DNA of 64,000 nucleotides from Rotaria macrura (Eukaryota; Rotifera; Eurotatoria; Philodinida; Philodinidae), in the NCBI GenBank assembly GCA_900239685.1, contig OENT01000080.1:99450-163449 (forward strand), written 5' to 3'. The position numbers and the translations under genes were made by a program. Below are positions 39,301 to 49,854 of this stretch, one piece after another (positions within the stretch are counted from its first letter, which is position 1; every line of letters starts with the position of its first letter). A model generated the notes under the pieces. It made no database searches. It had not been told where the DNA came from and saw only the letters and a list, made by a program, of their open reading frames with translations.

Positions 39301-42300
39301 ACCGAATTTGAAACGCATCAGGTTTTCTCAAATGCACATGAAATGACCTGTGGACAACGTATAACACTTTCCGAAAATTTTAATATATTATGTTCATTTT
39401 TTCGACATTTATTCACACAATTCTATGCAATTTAAAGAATAACTTGGCCTTCGTTTCTAGAAGAACTCTCTATCTACACACTGTCGACGAGTGAATTGAT
39501 TTTCTCAGTCAGATTTTCAGCAAGTTCTTTTTACATATGTTCCCAGAAAGGTAGGTGTAGTCGGATATCATGGATACAAAGCATTTTGAAAATTACCTCT
39601 TCCGGAATCCTGCATCGATTAGCGCTTCTTCATTTAGCACTCCAATCCCTTCCATTGTCTCTGACATTGGCATAGCAAGCAAGAGCTTATGATATATGAT
39701 AGTGCGGTTTTTTAATATTACTAGCGATAATCAGATGATTCTCTTCTGCACACTATTTGGATTCCGTTTTTTCTCATTCGTGCGACAGCTGCTACACCTA
39801 ATTTAAAGATAGATAACTAGTTGTATTTTTTTCTCATCATATTTCACATGAAAGCTTCATGTACGAAAGCAAATTTACTATGATGACATGAAATTTTTGT
39901 TATTTCTTGTGCATCGCTTAGATCGCTTTGGCAAAAATCTACCACTACGAGTACGTCACTGTATGTAAGCGAACCAAAAACAATGAATTTAGTGAGAACA
40001 CAACATTTGTTGAATGACATATTTGACGAATACAATTATTATGACCATCATTTTCTGCACTACAGTAGTTTTATCGAAATATGTGCTTATGTGAATTTTA
40101 GAACAAATCTGAATATTTAATAATCGTCATATTAATGCCAACTAGCAGCATCTACATACCAGAGTGAATATCTTGAAAGTGTTCGGCTTAGACTGTAAGT
40201 TGGAACAGATGGGTCATCGAATAAAAAACAGCTTATCAAAGCAGCTTCCTTGGGGCTAAAATGTAGAATTCACATATCTATAGATTCATAATGCTAATAA
40301 AAAACACAGAAAATGGAATATCACAAATGTTTTGCTTTCATGGTTGCTATTCGCTCGTTAGTTTTTATAATTAGTAAGTCATCGTTCTTAATTGAGCATT
40401 TTTCTTATTCTAAGCATTCAAATAAGCAACAAGTGAAGCTTTGATAACTTGTATGAAGATTATAATGCCAGTTGTTAAGATTTGTAATGATGAGTGTCTA
40501 TAATGTGGGGTGTCTGCAATAAGGGGAGCGTGTATATATCTGTAATGCGGATGGTCTCAAAATCCTCGCTCTTAAACTTACACTCGCTATTTTCTTCGAA
40601 AGAATATGTGGGTTCCTAGAAACAAAATTAATTAGATCGGCTAGGGGCAATTGAATGATACATGACTGACTTTGCTGTAGACGTCCCAGTTACGCGAAAA
40701 CCGATTCCATACAAGACCAAATACTGCATCCGTGGATGTGAGATATGGGGATGCTATAGCCAGTCGTCCTATACGTGAAAATATTTTAAGGGTTGTTGGA
40801 ATCGACCATCACTCGACTCAGAAAAATTTTAGTAAAATCACTTCTGAAGTTAGATCTCAGCGATGGTCACGCAAGCCTGGGGCTGGAAATTAAATAACAA
40901 TGATATGCATTAGAAACAGTATATCAGTTAACAATTTGGAATCGTATTTAAAGGCTTCGATTCGTTCTTATTGGAATCCCGACAGATATTAACATAGCTA
41001 CTTACGTGTCCTGCATATTTTACCCATTTTACTTCATTTTTCAAGTCGTACGAGAATGATATCAGGCTATAAATATAAGCATTCGATAAAGATCTTTGAG
41101 TTAAACTTTCCTCCACCAATATATAAATCTGATACTATATTTAGGCGAATTGCGACAGGTTTGAGCAGAAAACCTCAGATTCCGGACCTTGTAGACTTCT
41201 TTTTCTGAGACTTGAGAACGGAATCCTATCCTCAAGGAATACATTTGATAGAGTTCGTTGATTTTTATCATTGTTACACATGTTCATACTTAGTACCAAG
41301 CCTGAATGAATCGGGATGGATTCAATTGAATTTGTCTATTTTTCATGATGTTTTTAGCAGCATTTTGAGTTTTTCCGGATAATGGTAGGTTCAATCTAGA
41401 AATTTGAGTAGTGATTCCCGTAGGACATATTGAGTTTTATCTTGGTCTGTTTATGTAGCGAGTTCTTCCAGGAAATGCTTGAATCTGGACCTAAGATATT
41501 ATCGTTGTTAATTGTTGGGAACAATTTGGGTTTCCTGCTGCAACTGATCAAGACAGAGTTGTGATTAAGAAATTCGACTAGTTCATTTGATAAGGTAGTT
41601 CGTAAAATCCATATTTTATAGGTGGGACTAAGCGGGGATGGTTTCCATTTTAAAATAGTAGGCAGTATCGGAACGGCATTTTAGCTGCCGCGTCCATCTC
41701 TGTTAGAAATTACTGTTTCATAATCCAATATTTATGTTCAGCACAAAATTCTGCTTGCTGATAAGTTTTTGTGTTTATTTCTTGTAATCAACCTAACTTT
41801 TAAATAACAAGTAAAGCATGGGTTCTAGAAGTCTAGCTTATTTCAATTCTGAAAGCGTGAGAATGAGAAGTGATACCATCTCCATCACGAGCTCATACCT
41901 ATATATTCACAATCGCAAATCCAATACCAGCACACAATCTGGCGCTACATTGTAATATATACCCAGACCAATAGTCCACATAGATAGATACACGCAATCT
42001 CTACACATGCCATGCGCTAAATCAATGACGAATTCTAGCCCCTAACTTCAGATCACCATACATAACAACATCAACAATACTACAACACACCCTTTGCGAA
42101 AGAAATTTTATTAACATTCAGAAAAATGAAAATTCCAATTATCTGTAAAATTGCTTCGGTTTCTTCCTTTTTCGAAAGAGAAAGGAAGAAGAAAAACAGT
42201 ATAGCATTAATCGTGACACTTCTCATTTTTATTTCGTTTTTTTTCAAACGCATCACTAAAGTTAGAAAATAACGAACAACAGTTGCAACTCAAGCAACAC

Positions 42301-42625
42301 TAATTCAGTTTCTACCGTTCTTGTTGATTTTATTTTATCGTACGCCAGTTAAAAGAAAATTTTTTCGTAAAACTTTCAGCAGTCCTGACTGTAAGTATAT
42401 TTACGCTTAATTCTTATCATGATACAGTCGGCAAATCACCTACCATCCACATCTACACCCGCACACGTATGCTTTAATGGGATGGTAGTGGTATTTGATC
42501 GTTGGCATGAATGAAAAAAGTCTATGATGATTTCTGAAAGCTTTCTTTTACATTCTGTATTCTGGGAAGCGTGAGGGGGTGGGCACTTTAGTGACCAAAT
42601 TTTATCTTATATGCTGTAAGACTCC
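36373..42625. other. Gene-poor region, probably includes the otopetrin 5' end
   Basis: No family recognised in 6 kb. The missing first otopetrin exon should lie in the first part; the frame 36826-37041 (-) begins with ATG, but its possible donors (phases 1 and 2) do not fit the phase-0 acceptor. 41,880-42,110 is unusually poor in G and rich in A and C. A diverged repeat copy lies at 40241-40318. Confidence 0.5.
40241..40318 (+). repeat. Diverged dispersed repeat, copy 1
   Basis: About 78 bases starting GCAGCTT and sharing GAATTCACATATCT and CTAATAAAAA blocks with 46396-46473 in the same orientation. Confidence 0.6.
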
Positions 42626-42649
42626 TTTCAGATCTTATTTCATAAACTA

Positions 42650-45291
42650 ATGGGTAATAAAAATCACAAGGAGATGGCACTTATCAGAACTGAACGCTTC
42701 GTAAGTGCCAATACCTCAGAAATGAAAGGGGCAAACAGCACTCCAATTTATGGTTACCAACATTTGCCAGTACTAAAATTAGAAAAAGCTGTCGAACCAT
42801 TGACTTCAATCGTCCCTGGCTTGATGACTTATGTTGTCCAAGCCAAAGATAATTGCAAAAAAAACTCTACACTGTTAACAAATGATGAATCTGCGGCGAT
42901 CTATCTTTATTCCATGCCAATAACATTTTATTCTGAGCTTAATACAGCACTTCGAGCTAAAAATCGAGATGCACTGAAACCATGGTTTCGATTCTTGAAA
43001 TTGTTCCTGACTGCCACTGAGAAATTACCATCATTGGACACTATCATTTGGCGAGGTGTCGCAGCTAATTTAGGCTCCGATTTTGTAGAGAACAATATAG
43101 AGACTTGGTGGAGTGTGAATTCATGCTCAACAGATCTCCAAGTTGTTCAACTCTATTTAGGCGATGTCGGTACTGTTTTTGCCATAGATGCAGTCAACAG
43201 CAAAGACATATCAGCCTATTCAGTTTTTCAAGAAGAACGAGAAGTTATAATGTTGCCTGGAACTCGACTGTGTATCAAAAGCAAGCCACTCGATTTTGAA
43301 AACCGTCTCTTTATCGTTCATTTGGAAGATGAACGCAAAAATGAGAGCCGAGCTGAGCGAAAATCACACCAGTAAGTTTAATTTAACCTTGTTTCGACAT
43401 GGGTTAGTTTTTTTCGGGAGAAGTTTATTTTAATAATTAATTCAACTTTGACTTCTTATGAACTATAAACGAAGACTTCCATGTTTAACTGAAAGTAAAT
43501 AAAAGTATCACGTCTTGAAACGTGATACATACTATCCATTCAATTCAATTCACTTATTCTATGTTTTAGCAAACTTTTAACATGAAATCTCTGTTTATTA
43601 AAAGTCTTCGACAGCAAATCAAAGTCAAAGATACCATTAGATTGATGCTGAAGTAAACTGATCAGCAAACATTTGAAAAAGAATCCAAACACAATGCAAT
43701 TAATGGATCCCGCAGTCTGAAGCTATGGATCAATAAATAGTTGCGTGTTTTGAGATTGGATTCCAAGATTCAATTAGAGATCTTACGTTTCTATTATTTT
43801 TCAGTGCTGTTGCTTTTATTCACAAGGCTAACCTTCATTCATTAGGCTGTCGCTCATGAATTAGTTGTTCACTGGATATTTCTGCAATCTTAAATACATA
43901 TCGAGGATTGCGTGATGAGTCGGTATGACGGAAAAAGGAAGAAAGGAAAAATATCGAAAATAAAATCAATACAAATGTAGATGGATAGAAATGTCGAAAA
44001 CGAGAGTATATTGAAGTACAAGTCTCTCTCACCTGCAATTCAATAGTACATATTCATTTTCATCTCATATTCTTGTTTTCGGCATTTTTATTTTCGATAT
44101 TTTTCCTTTCTTCCTTTTTCCATTCATTCGATGAGTCGACTTTAGATAACATTGTTCAGTTTACAATGATCTTCAGAAAAGGAGGTTGGGGAAATAAAAT
44201 ATAGACTGTACATTTCTATTCTAGTGATTCTTCCGGAAATCCTGACGTTGCATCCAACCCCAACAAATTTTCTAAACTGAATGCTCCCGTTCAGCTAATT
44301 CTACCGAACTATTTAAACAGTAAGTGCATGCCTACTTCTGTTCATCAGCTACCATCACTAAGAGACAACATTTTATCTTTTAGACGATGAATCTCCTCTC
44401 CAACGGTCTCTAGATTTATCATGCATTGAAAAACAACCATTAAAAGTCAAATCAGTTCGTGACATTATAGGTTATTTGGACAGCACGCTTCTAAGTGTCA
44501 ACGATGAAATTTTACTACTATATGGCAAAAATACCTTTCACATTTTGGATCAGGACTTAAAAGCCATCAAATCCGTTAAAAATGATATCGGTTATCGAAA
44601 CGAAATCGTGGACATAACTTGGAGCTCACATCTACTTAGATTTATCGTAATAACTAACACGAAAGCTTACCTGTTCGATCCAACCACGACGAATTTCACA
44701 TGCATAGAAAAAATTCGATGTCGAGAAAACGAGGAACGTTGTATCTCATGCACTAGCTCGAATGACTCACTTTTCATAGCCACTTCAAATGTGTTCTATT
44801 CATTTTACGTCGATCACTATCAATTACCAGATTTTTAATTCCTCCATCGGTATACTGTTACCGATCTGATCGGAGGTGGTACACCAGTTCAAGCAAAGTC
44901 GGGTCGTGTTAAAACCGTGAATAACGAAAATGACGAACGTGAAATCTTTGCCATAAGATATAACCAATATAGACTTGCTCTAATCATGTGTATAGACTTC
45001 GAATACTTCTTATATGTAGTCAATCTGGTAAAGAAACCATTTGAATCTGTTAAGATTATTTTGCCATCGTCTAAGTGCAAAATGACTGCACTGTCTTCTA
45101 CTAGTGAGTGGCTCGTCATATTTGATGATTATGACAATAATTTTATGCAAATCTCTCTCAATTGTGAATTTAAAACAAAATATAAAGGACGCCGGGACTA
45201 TCGTCAAGATAGAGTGACACATGCAGCAATGCTCGGTTCGTCATATTTTGTGTTACTTCGTAAAAATCAATTGGAAACGTATCAAATATAA
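42650..45291 (+). pseudogene. Arginine ADP-ribosyltransferase fused to a C-terminal repeat (propeller-like) domain, with one premature stop
   Basis: Transfers ADP-ribose from NAD to protein arginine. Exons 42650-43371, 44225-44319 and 44384-45291 join in phase (575 codons). The N-terminal ART has the R-S-E signature: Arg135 in IIWRGV, Ser155 in WWSVNSCSTD, and Glu196-x-Glu198 in QEEREVIMLPGT; the first Glu of ExE marks arginine specificity. A low-complexity linker leads to ~250 residues with recurring aromatic beta-strands (DIIGYLDSTLLSVND, IVDITWSSHLLRFIVIT), probably a WD/propeller-type fold. A TAA at 44836-44838 interrupts this domain, yet the same frame stays open for 150 more codons with the same character to the TAA at 45289-45291. 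So it is a single recent nonsense change, a polymorphism, or a sequencing error; the ART domain itself is complete and could still be made as a truncated protein. No signal peptide is seen, which suggests an intracellular ART. Confidence 0.75.
43372..44224 (+). other. 853-nt intron of the ART gene
   Basis: Donor CA|GTAAGT and acceptor TTCTATTCTAG. Nothing recognisable inside; the frame 43835-44038 (-) has no domain. Confidence 0.7.
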
Positions 45292-45845
45292 CTTTTGCGT
45301 TGCTGATTCTCTTATTACTTTCTTATAAATCACTAGCCTTCATTTAGCAGCTGTTTTCTTTTCAAATATTCATTAAAAAAAGAAGTCTGGATTCATCAAT
45401 CAAATAGTGTTTGATTTTGGCATATACTATTTTGTAATTCATTTGTCTTGGTATGAGGATTTCACAATGTGGGTGATGATAAGAGTGGATAGCTGAGTGT
45501 GGGAGTGGATTCACACGTTACGAGTGCAAGCATAGCGCAGTTGTTAGATGAAAAGAAGCTCAATTCACATCCATGACTCACTGATGCGCATGTACTATCC
45601 ACAATACACAGCTTTCTACAAATACTTTAGCATATATAAGTCAGAGTGCTCTTTCTCACGATGTCTGTGAACGAAGATTCTGTTTTCGATGGAAAACTTG
45701 ATAAACTAGGTATGCATCGGTACCAGTGCAGAACAGGGACTGGTTATCTGTATAACTCAGCTCATTATCAAAGAAATAGAGATACCATTTGTCAGGTATA
45801 ATAAAGTATATAGAGCTAGGAATGCACTAGGAATTCTCGAATGCT
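45292..45845. other. Intergenic, nothing supported
   Basis: 3' flank of the ART gene; no clear AATAAA close to the stop and no other feature. Confidence 0.5.
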
Positions 45846-46000
45846 GATTAGCTAGGTGCCAGTCCGACTGAGTATCTATTTCATTGATCTAGGATTCAAT
45901 CAATAGTTAGTAACTTTATTCTGATAATAAATTGTATTATCTCATCTTGATAATCAGTTGAATTATATAGATAGCTAGTCGGACTGGGTACCCAGTTAAC
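45846..46000. mobile_element. 155-bp miniature inverted-repeat element
   Basis: About 31-bp imperfect terminal inverted repeats: the left end reads GATTAGCTAGGTGCCAGTCC and the reverse complement of the right end reads GTTAACTGGGTACCCAGTCC; both continue with GACT. The centre is AT-rich and non-coding. No certain target duplication. Confidence 0.65.
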
Positions 46001-46011
46001 TGCCCTGGTAA

Positions 46012-46373
46012 CAGTGAAAAAATATCAAATTACGGCAGATTTTAGTAGATTAGAATAGGATTTTCTGCACCAAAATCCAAACTATAATCGATTGAAATCG
46101 TCGAAACCAACGATAATTTGATTTTTAATCAAACAATAATCTTAAAAATCCGGTCAAATTTTCATGAAAATTATGTATGTTTGATTTATATCATATGATC
46201 TGGATTTAGTATGATTTTAATGAAAAGTTTAACGAATTTTTAAGATTATTGTTTGATTAAAAGTCAAATTATCGTTAGTTTCGACGATTTCAATCTATTA
46301 TAATTTGGATTTTGGTGCAGAAAATCCTATTTTAATCTACTGAAATCTTCCATAATTTGATATTTTTTCACTG
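46012..46373. mobile_element. 362-bp near-perfect palindrome (foldback miniature element)
   Basis: Two arms of about 165 bases, roughly nine in ten positions identical by eye, separated by a ~30-base AT-rich loop. Ends are CAGTGAAAAAATATCAAATTA and its exact reverse complement. No coding capacity; no clear target duplication. It starts 11 bases after the preceding element. Confidence 0.85.
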
Positions 46374-46395
46374 GGGTGCATACCTATTGATAATG

Positions 46396-46473
46396 CAGCT
46401 TTTTATGTGACTCAAATGCGGAATTCACATATCTTTAGCATCATATAATACTAATAAAAAGTACAAAAACAAT
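46396..46473 (+). repeat. Diverged dispersed repeat, copy 2
   Basis: Counterpart of 40241-40318: GCAGCTT, GAATTCACATATCT and CTAATAAAAA blocks in the same order. Confidence 0.6.
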
Positions 46474-46499
46474 AATGTAATATTCTGAATTTTTTCGTA

Positions 46500-47480
46500 T
46501 TATCATTTTCTGATGGACTCAAACACTTCAATAGATCATATCCAATGATTCATCTTCCATAACCAAGAAAAATTTGAACCAAAGAGAAATCCACCAGTAT
46601 TATTTATAATTGTTTCAAACTCATTATTTGAAATGGTTTGATCCCTAAAGATCAGTATTCGTGGGGTCGAATTATATATATTATTGTTCTTGATAACATT
46701 CGAACAAATGAAAATGTACATTTCTAATAGATGTTCGAACTTTTTAGCATTTCAATATTTTACTCTCGAAGTGCTTTTTTGTGAACACCAGTTTACAGCT
46801 TGGCTTTATTCCTATCATTATTTAAACTGATTAATAAAATTTAATCCCCATGCATGTATTGTCTACATATTGGTATAGAAGCAATGATACCATCTCAACT
46901 CTAACACTATCTTTCATTTCAATAAGTGTATCTTGTAATAATTGAGTATACATGAATAGTCTATCTTTCTTATTTATTTGATCACTAGAAAACTATGAAA
47001 GATCACCGATATGATTGACAGTAACTTATTCATGTTCAATACGGCGAATATTTGATGGAAAAAATTGATCGAGTGATTCAGTTTTATCGCTATAATACCG
47101 TTTGATTTCCAAATATTTGAAACATAATTTGGTTGCTCATTTGAAAAAGATTAATAAATTCAATCAATTTCTAGTATTGAATGCATGAGTTCAACTGTTG
47201 TTTTACATTTATCTTTCGTATAATAACGAATTGAATACCGTCTTCGATTACATAATTCATGTAATCCATAAGAGACTATTCATCGTTACACAGCTAATAC
47301 ACGCCATTAATAATCTGACTAAGTTATTCAATAGATTCCTGGATACCGTCAATATTTGGATTGAATAAAACAAGAATGGAATTTTCTAGAAATTATTCTC
47401 TTGGAACTTCAGCCATGAGATACGTTTTTGTCAAATAATGAGTTACGCTTACTTGAAATCGTCATTTATATTTCTTCCAT
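46500..47480 (-). pseudogene. Decayed ADP-ribosyltransferase pseudogene of the large rotifer ART type
   Basis: Minus-strand translation gives long homologous-looking stretches broken by stops and frameshifts. From ~47,460: a segment with TKTYLMAEVP, SILVLFNPNIDGIQESIE and SLMDYMNYVIEDGIQFVII, then SLDQFFPSNIRRIEHE, then DRLFMYTQLLQDTLIEM near 46,960-46,920, and last RDQTISNNEFETIINNTGGF near 46,640-46,580. These resemble the N-terminal region and the Arg/GG-L-NNFLS part of bdelloid ART-TPR proteins, which I know only from general memory. At least six in-frame TAA/TAG codons occur where Gln is plausible, plus TGA and frame changes. The Ser and Glu catalytic motifs are absent; the copy ends near 46,500, close to the foldback element. 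Confidence 0.65.
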
Positions 47481-47484
47481 TCAG

Positions 47485-48405
47485 TAAGAAAGTAAAAACG
47501 GATAATACTTATCTATTTTCTACGTTTCATAATTTGCATTCACTTTGAAGCAACACTTCTGAGAAAAAGCACTTAATATAAGTCAACGAAGGATTGACTG
47601 CTTTTGGATTAGTCGTCTAAAATATTTAGTCTAACAATTTTCTTAAATCTAATCTCTCGATCTTCAACATGTGTAGAAAAGAATTCAGCATTTATGTTCA
47701 CTGGAGATACATAACTTTTTAAAAAATTATAAATAAAACATGAACGAAATGATTAGAGAGAGAAAATGCTGTTCTATGTTTTATTTCGCTCATTATGGAT
47801 CTCAACAATGATTTATGTAGTCGTGGATAGTAAAGTAACACGTTGCTTTACCATGGCACTATAGGATGTGGGTGTGAGTTACGGGATTCATCAGTCTAAA
47901 CCTGCAACGCAACGAACAAGCAAAGTTCGTATCTACATCCATCGTTCCTATTGTCTGATTTGAATTGAAAGCCCTTGTTTGTTGGAATTTGGTTTGATCC
48001 TCAAAGCTGCAACCATAAATTTAGCTGATCTTTATTATAATCAACATTGCCATTGTAGCAACTGAGTTGTCTACAAAGCGGTTCATACAATTGTTAAGCT
48101 ATCTGAGTCCCGACTGAATTGAATAAATGACTCTTCTATCTTGAATTTACATCAGTTCAAACACAGACGGTACAATGAGAGCCAGTCATGGTCACAGTCA
48201 TGCATATCTCTGTCGTTGGTGTATGATTTGAAAAAATTTCGTAACTAGATGTAGACATGAAACGGACTGTTCAGTTTTTTTTAAAATTAAACTGAAACTT
48301 AGTCTAGACAAAAGTCAATGCAAAAAAAGAATCAAGCTTGTGAGTTGATTTCAAGATTAGAATAAGCAAAAAGTAATTTACTTTTCGTTGTGATATTTAT
48401 CCACG
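47485..48405. other. Gene-poor stretch between two pseudogenes
   Basis: No family recognised. Short open pieces on the minus strand near 47,990-48,110 have a few Cys residues but are broken by stops. Confidence 0.45.
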
Positions 48406-48411
48406 GTGAAA

Positions 48412-48895
48412 TCAATGTCGAATGGTTCGTGCAATATGGACAGCAACACTATTGAACTTTTTTCGATAGAATTTAGATGGTAGAACCATGACTGTATATA
48501 AAAGCAATGGTGGAATCAATGAAATGTAGTAACTGCTGAGATATACCAAGGATGTCGAGCAAATTTCATTCACTCTGAGATAAATGAAATGTTTAGACGC
48601 AGCATAGAAATGATGACTAAAACAAAAGAAATTAATAACCGATGTTTCTGTTGATGACTTTGTTGTCATATATGTTCTCTGTAATATCTATTGTTGGGAG
48701 CTTTCGATTTCTGTCGAGCTATTAAGACAACCATGAATATATTAAAAATGTAACTCATTCCAAGAAGTAGAAGAAAATGAAAGATATGCATAAATGAGAT
48801 GTATCGTCGGATAGATGATAAGTGACGAACTACACACCATGTTCTTCAATGTCTTGAAGTAAATTATGGTGAAAAGGATCATGAATAAAGCTTGC
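48412..48895 (-). pseudogene. Second rhodopsin-like GPCR pseudogene, 5' truncated
   Basis: Minus-strand remnant from extracellular loop 2 to the C-terminus. FIHDPFHHNLLQD (about 48,890) is the loop-2 region, followed by a TAG where Trp is usual. In another frame: FMHIFHFLLLLGMSYIFNIFMVVLIARQKS (broken here as two runs, TM5 then loop 3), a TGA, LLISFVLVIISMLRL (TM6), a frame change near 48,570, and YYISLIPPLLLYTVMVLPSK with FYRKKF (TM7 and helix 8). TM1-TM4 are absent; a GC-rich repeat starts directly beyond the break. The family looks like that of the 20-kb pseudogene in general type, but the sequence is clearly different. Confidence 0.75.
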
Positions 48896-48919
48896 CAAAG
48901 TGCATATATGCCAGAGCTA

Positions 48920-49215
48920 CCAGCCTGGTCTACTTGTTTGTAGACGCCTGGGAACTATGGATGCAACGGTGACGGTTAATCACCGGTTCACCGTTCTAAC
49001 GGTAACCGCCCTTATCGGTAACCGTTAATACCGGCTAATAACTGCTTTATATCAGCTTATACCAGTTTATTCAAGGGAGGCAACGGTGAAAATAGCCGGT
49101 CGTTGCCGTAACCGTCCTACCGCCTTTGAACGACCTTATTTGGCTTATTTCGGTTTATACCGGCGGGATTAGGTAAATACCGACTAGTATGAGTGTATCC
49201 AGGCTAGAACTGGTT
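48920..49215. repeat. GC-richer segment with repeated ACCGGT / CGGTAACCG words
   Basis: Many short inverted and direct copies of CGGTAACCG, CAACGGTGA and ATACCGG. Possible ends are AGCCTGG (near 48,922) and CCAGGCT (near 49,199). It separates the GPCR remnant from the kelch remnant. Some words recur in the insert at 27,240-27,345. Confidence 0.5.
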
Positions 49216-49236
49216 ACTAGCATGCTGTTTGCATGA

Positions 49237-49478
49237 AGTCGGCATATGGAATCGATGCTAAGTAGTGAAAAAGCTGTTGTTGCTGATGGATATGGTTCTA
49301 GTCATAGTTTGAATAGTGCAGAACTGTATGATCCATCAACAGGAGCTTGGGCACAACATAGCAATATGATTTCTGTACGGTACTATCATACATAATCGAT
49401 ACTAAGCATTGGAAAATTTTTAGCTGCTAGTGGATATGACGGCAGTTTCTATTGACGTAGTTCATAACTGTACGCATG
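49237..49478 (+). pseudogene. Kelch-repeat protein remnant
   Basis: Plus-strand frame reads VVADGYGSSHSLNSAELYDP, then STGAW, MISVRYYHT, a stop, SILSIGKFLAASGYDGSFY and another stop. The order (GG/DGY, AELYDPSTG-W, RYYHTASIL-GK, GGYDGS) is the kelch blade consensus of galactose-oxidase-like propellers. About two blades remain; stops and the lack of flanking blades make it a fragment. Confidence 0.75.
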
Positions 49479-49540
49479 TTCATCATTAGATCGATATATT
49501 ACTCATTACGCATGAATAGAACTTTTTATTCATTTCTCTA

Positions 49541-49852
49541 CCCAGGGCAAACAATCAGATACTAAGATCTGACAAGATTCTGCATCTGATCTTGTATGAT
49601 CTTGTAAGATCAGACGAAAAATCGTACACAAAGTCGTGTTCTCAGAAGTCTGACATCAAGTCTTACTTTAAAACTCTTGACACATCTTTTTCTTCTGTCG
49701 GATCTGATTATAAGATTATAGAAAATCTTATGTGACAGCACGATCGTACAAGAATCTTACTGTACGAATTGATGTAAGATATCTTAGATCACGATTTTTT
49801 GTACGATTTCATCTGATCTTGCAAGACTTAATGTCTGATTTTTTGACCTGGG
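49541..49852. mobile_element. 312-bp miniature element with CCCAGG ends and a TA target duplication
   Basis: Terminal inverted repeats of ~40 bp start CCCAGGGCAAACAATCAGA on the left and CCCAGGTCAAAAAATCAGA on the right (reverse complement). TA flanks both ends (49539-49540 and 49853-49854), as in Tc1/mariner-type insertion. The interior repeats GATCTGA/TCAGATC-like words on both strands. No coding capacity. Confidence 0.75.
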
Positions 49853-49854
49853 TA

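Noticed and set aside
46500..47480. A ciliate-like code in which TAA and TAG mean Gln
   Set aside because: TGA stops and frameshifts also occur in the same remnant, and every intact gene in the window uses the standard code, so decay is the simpler reading.
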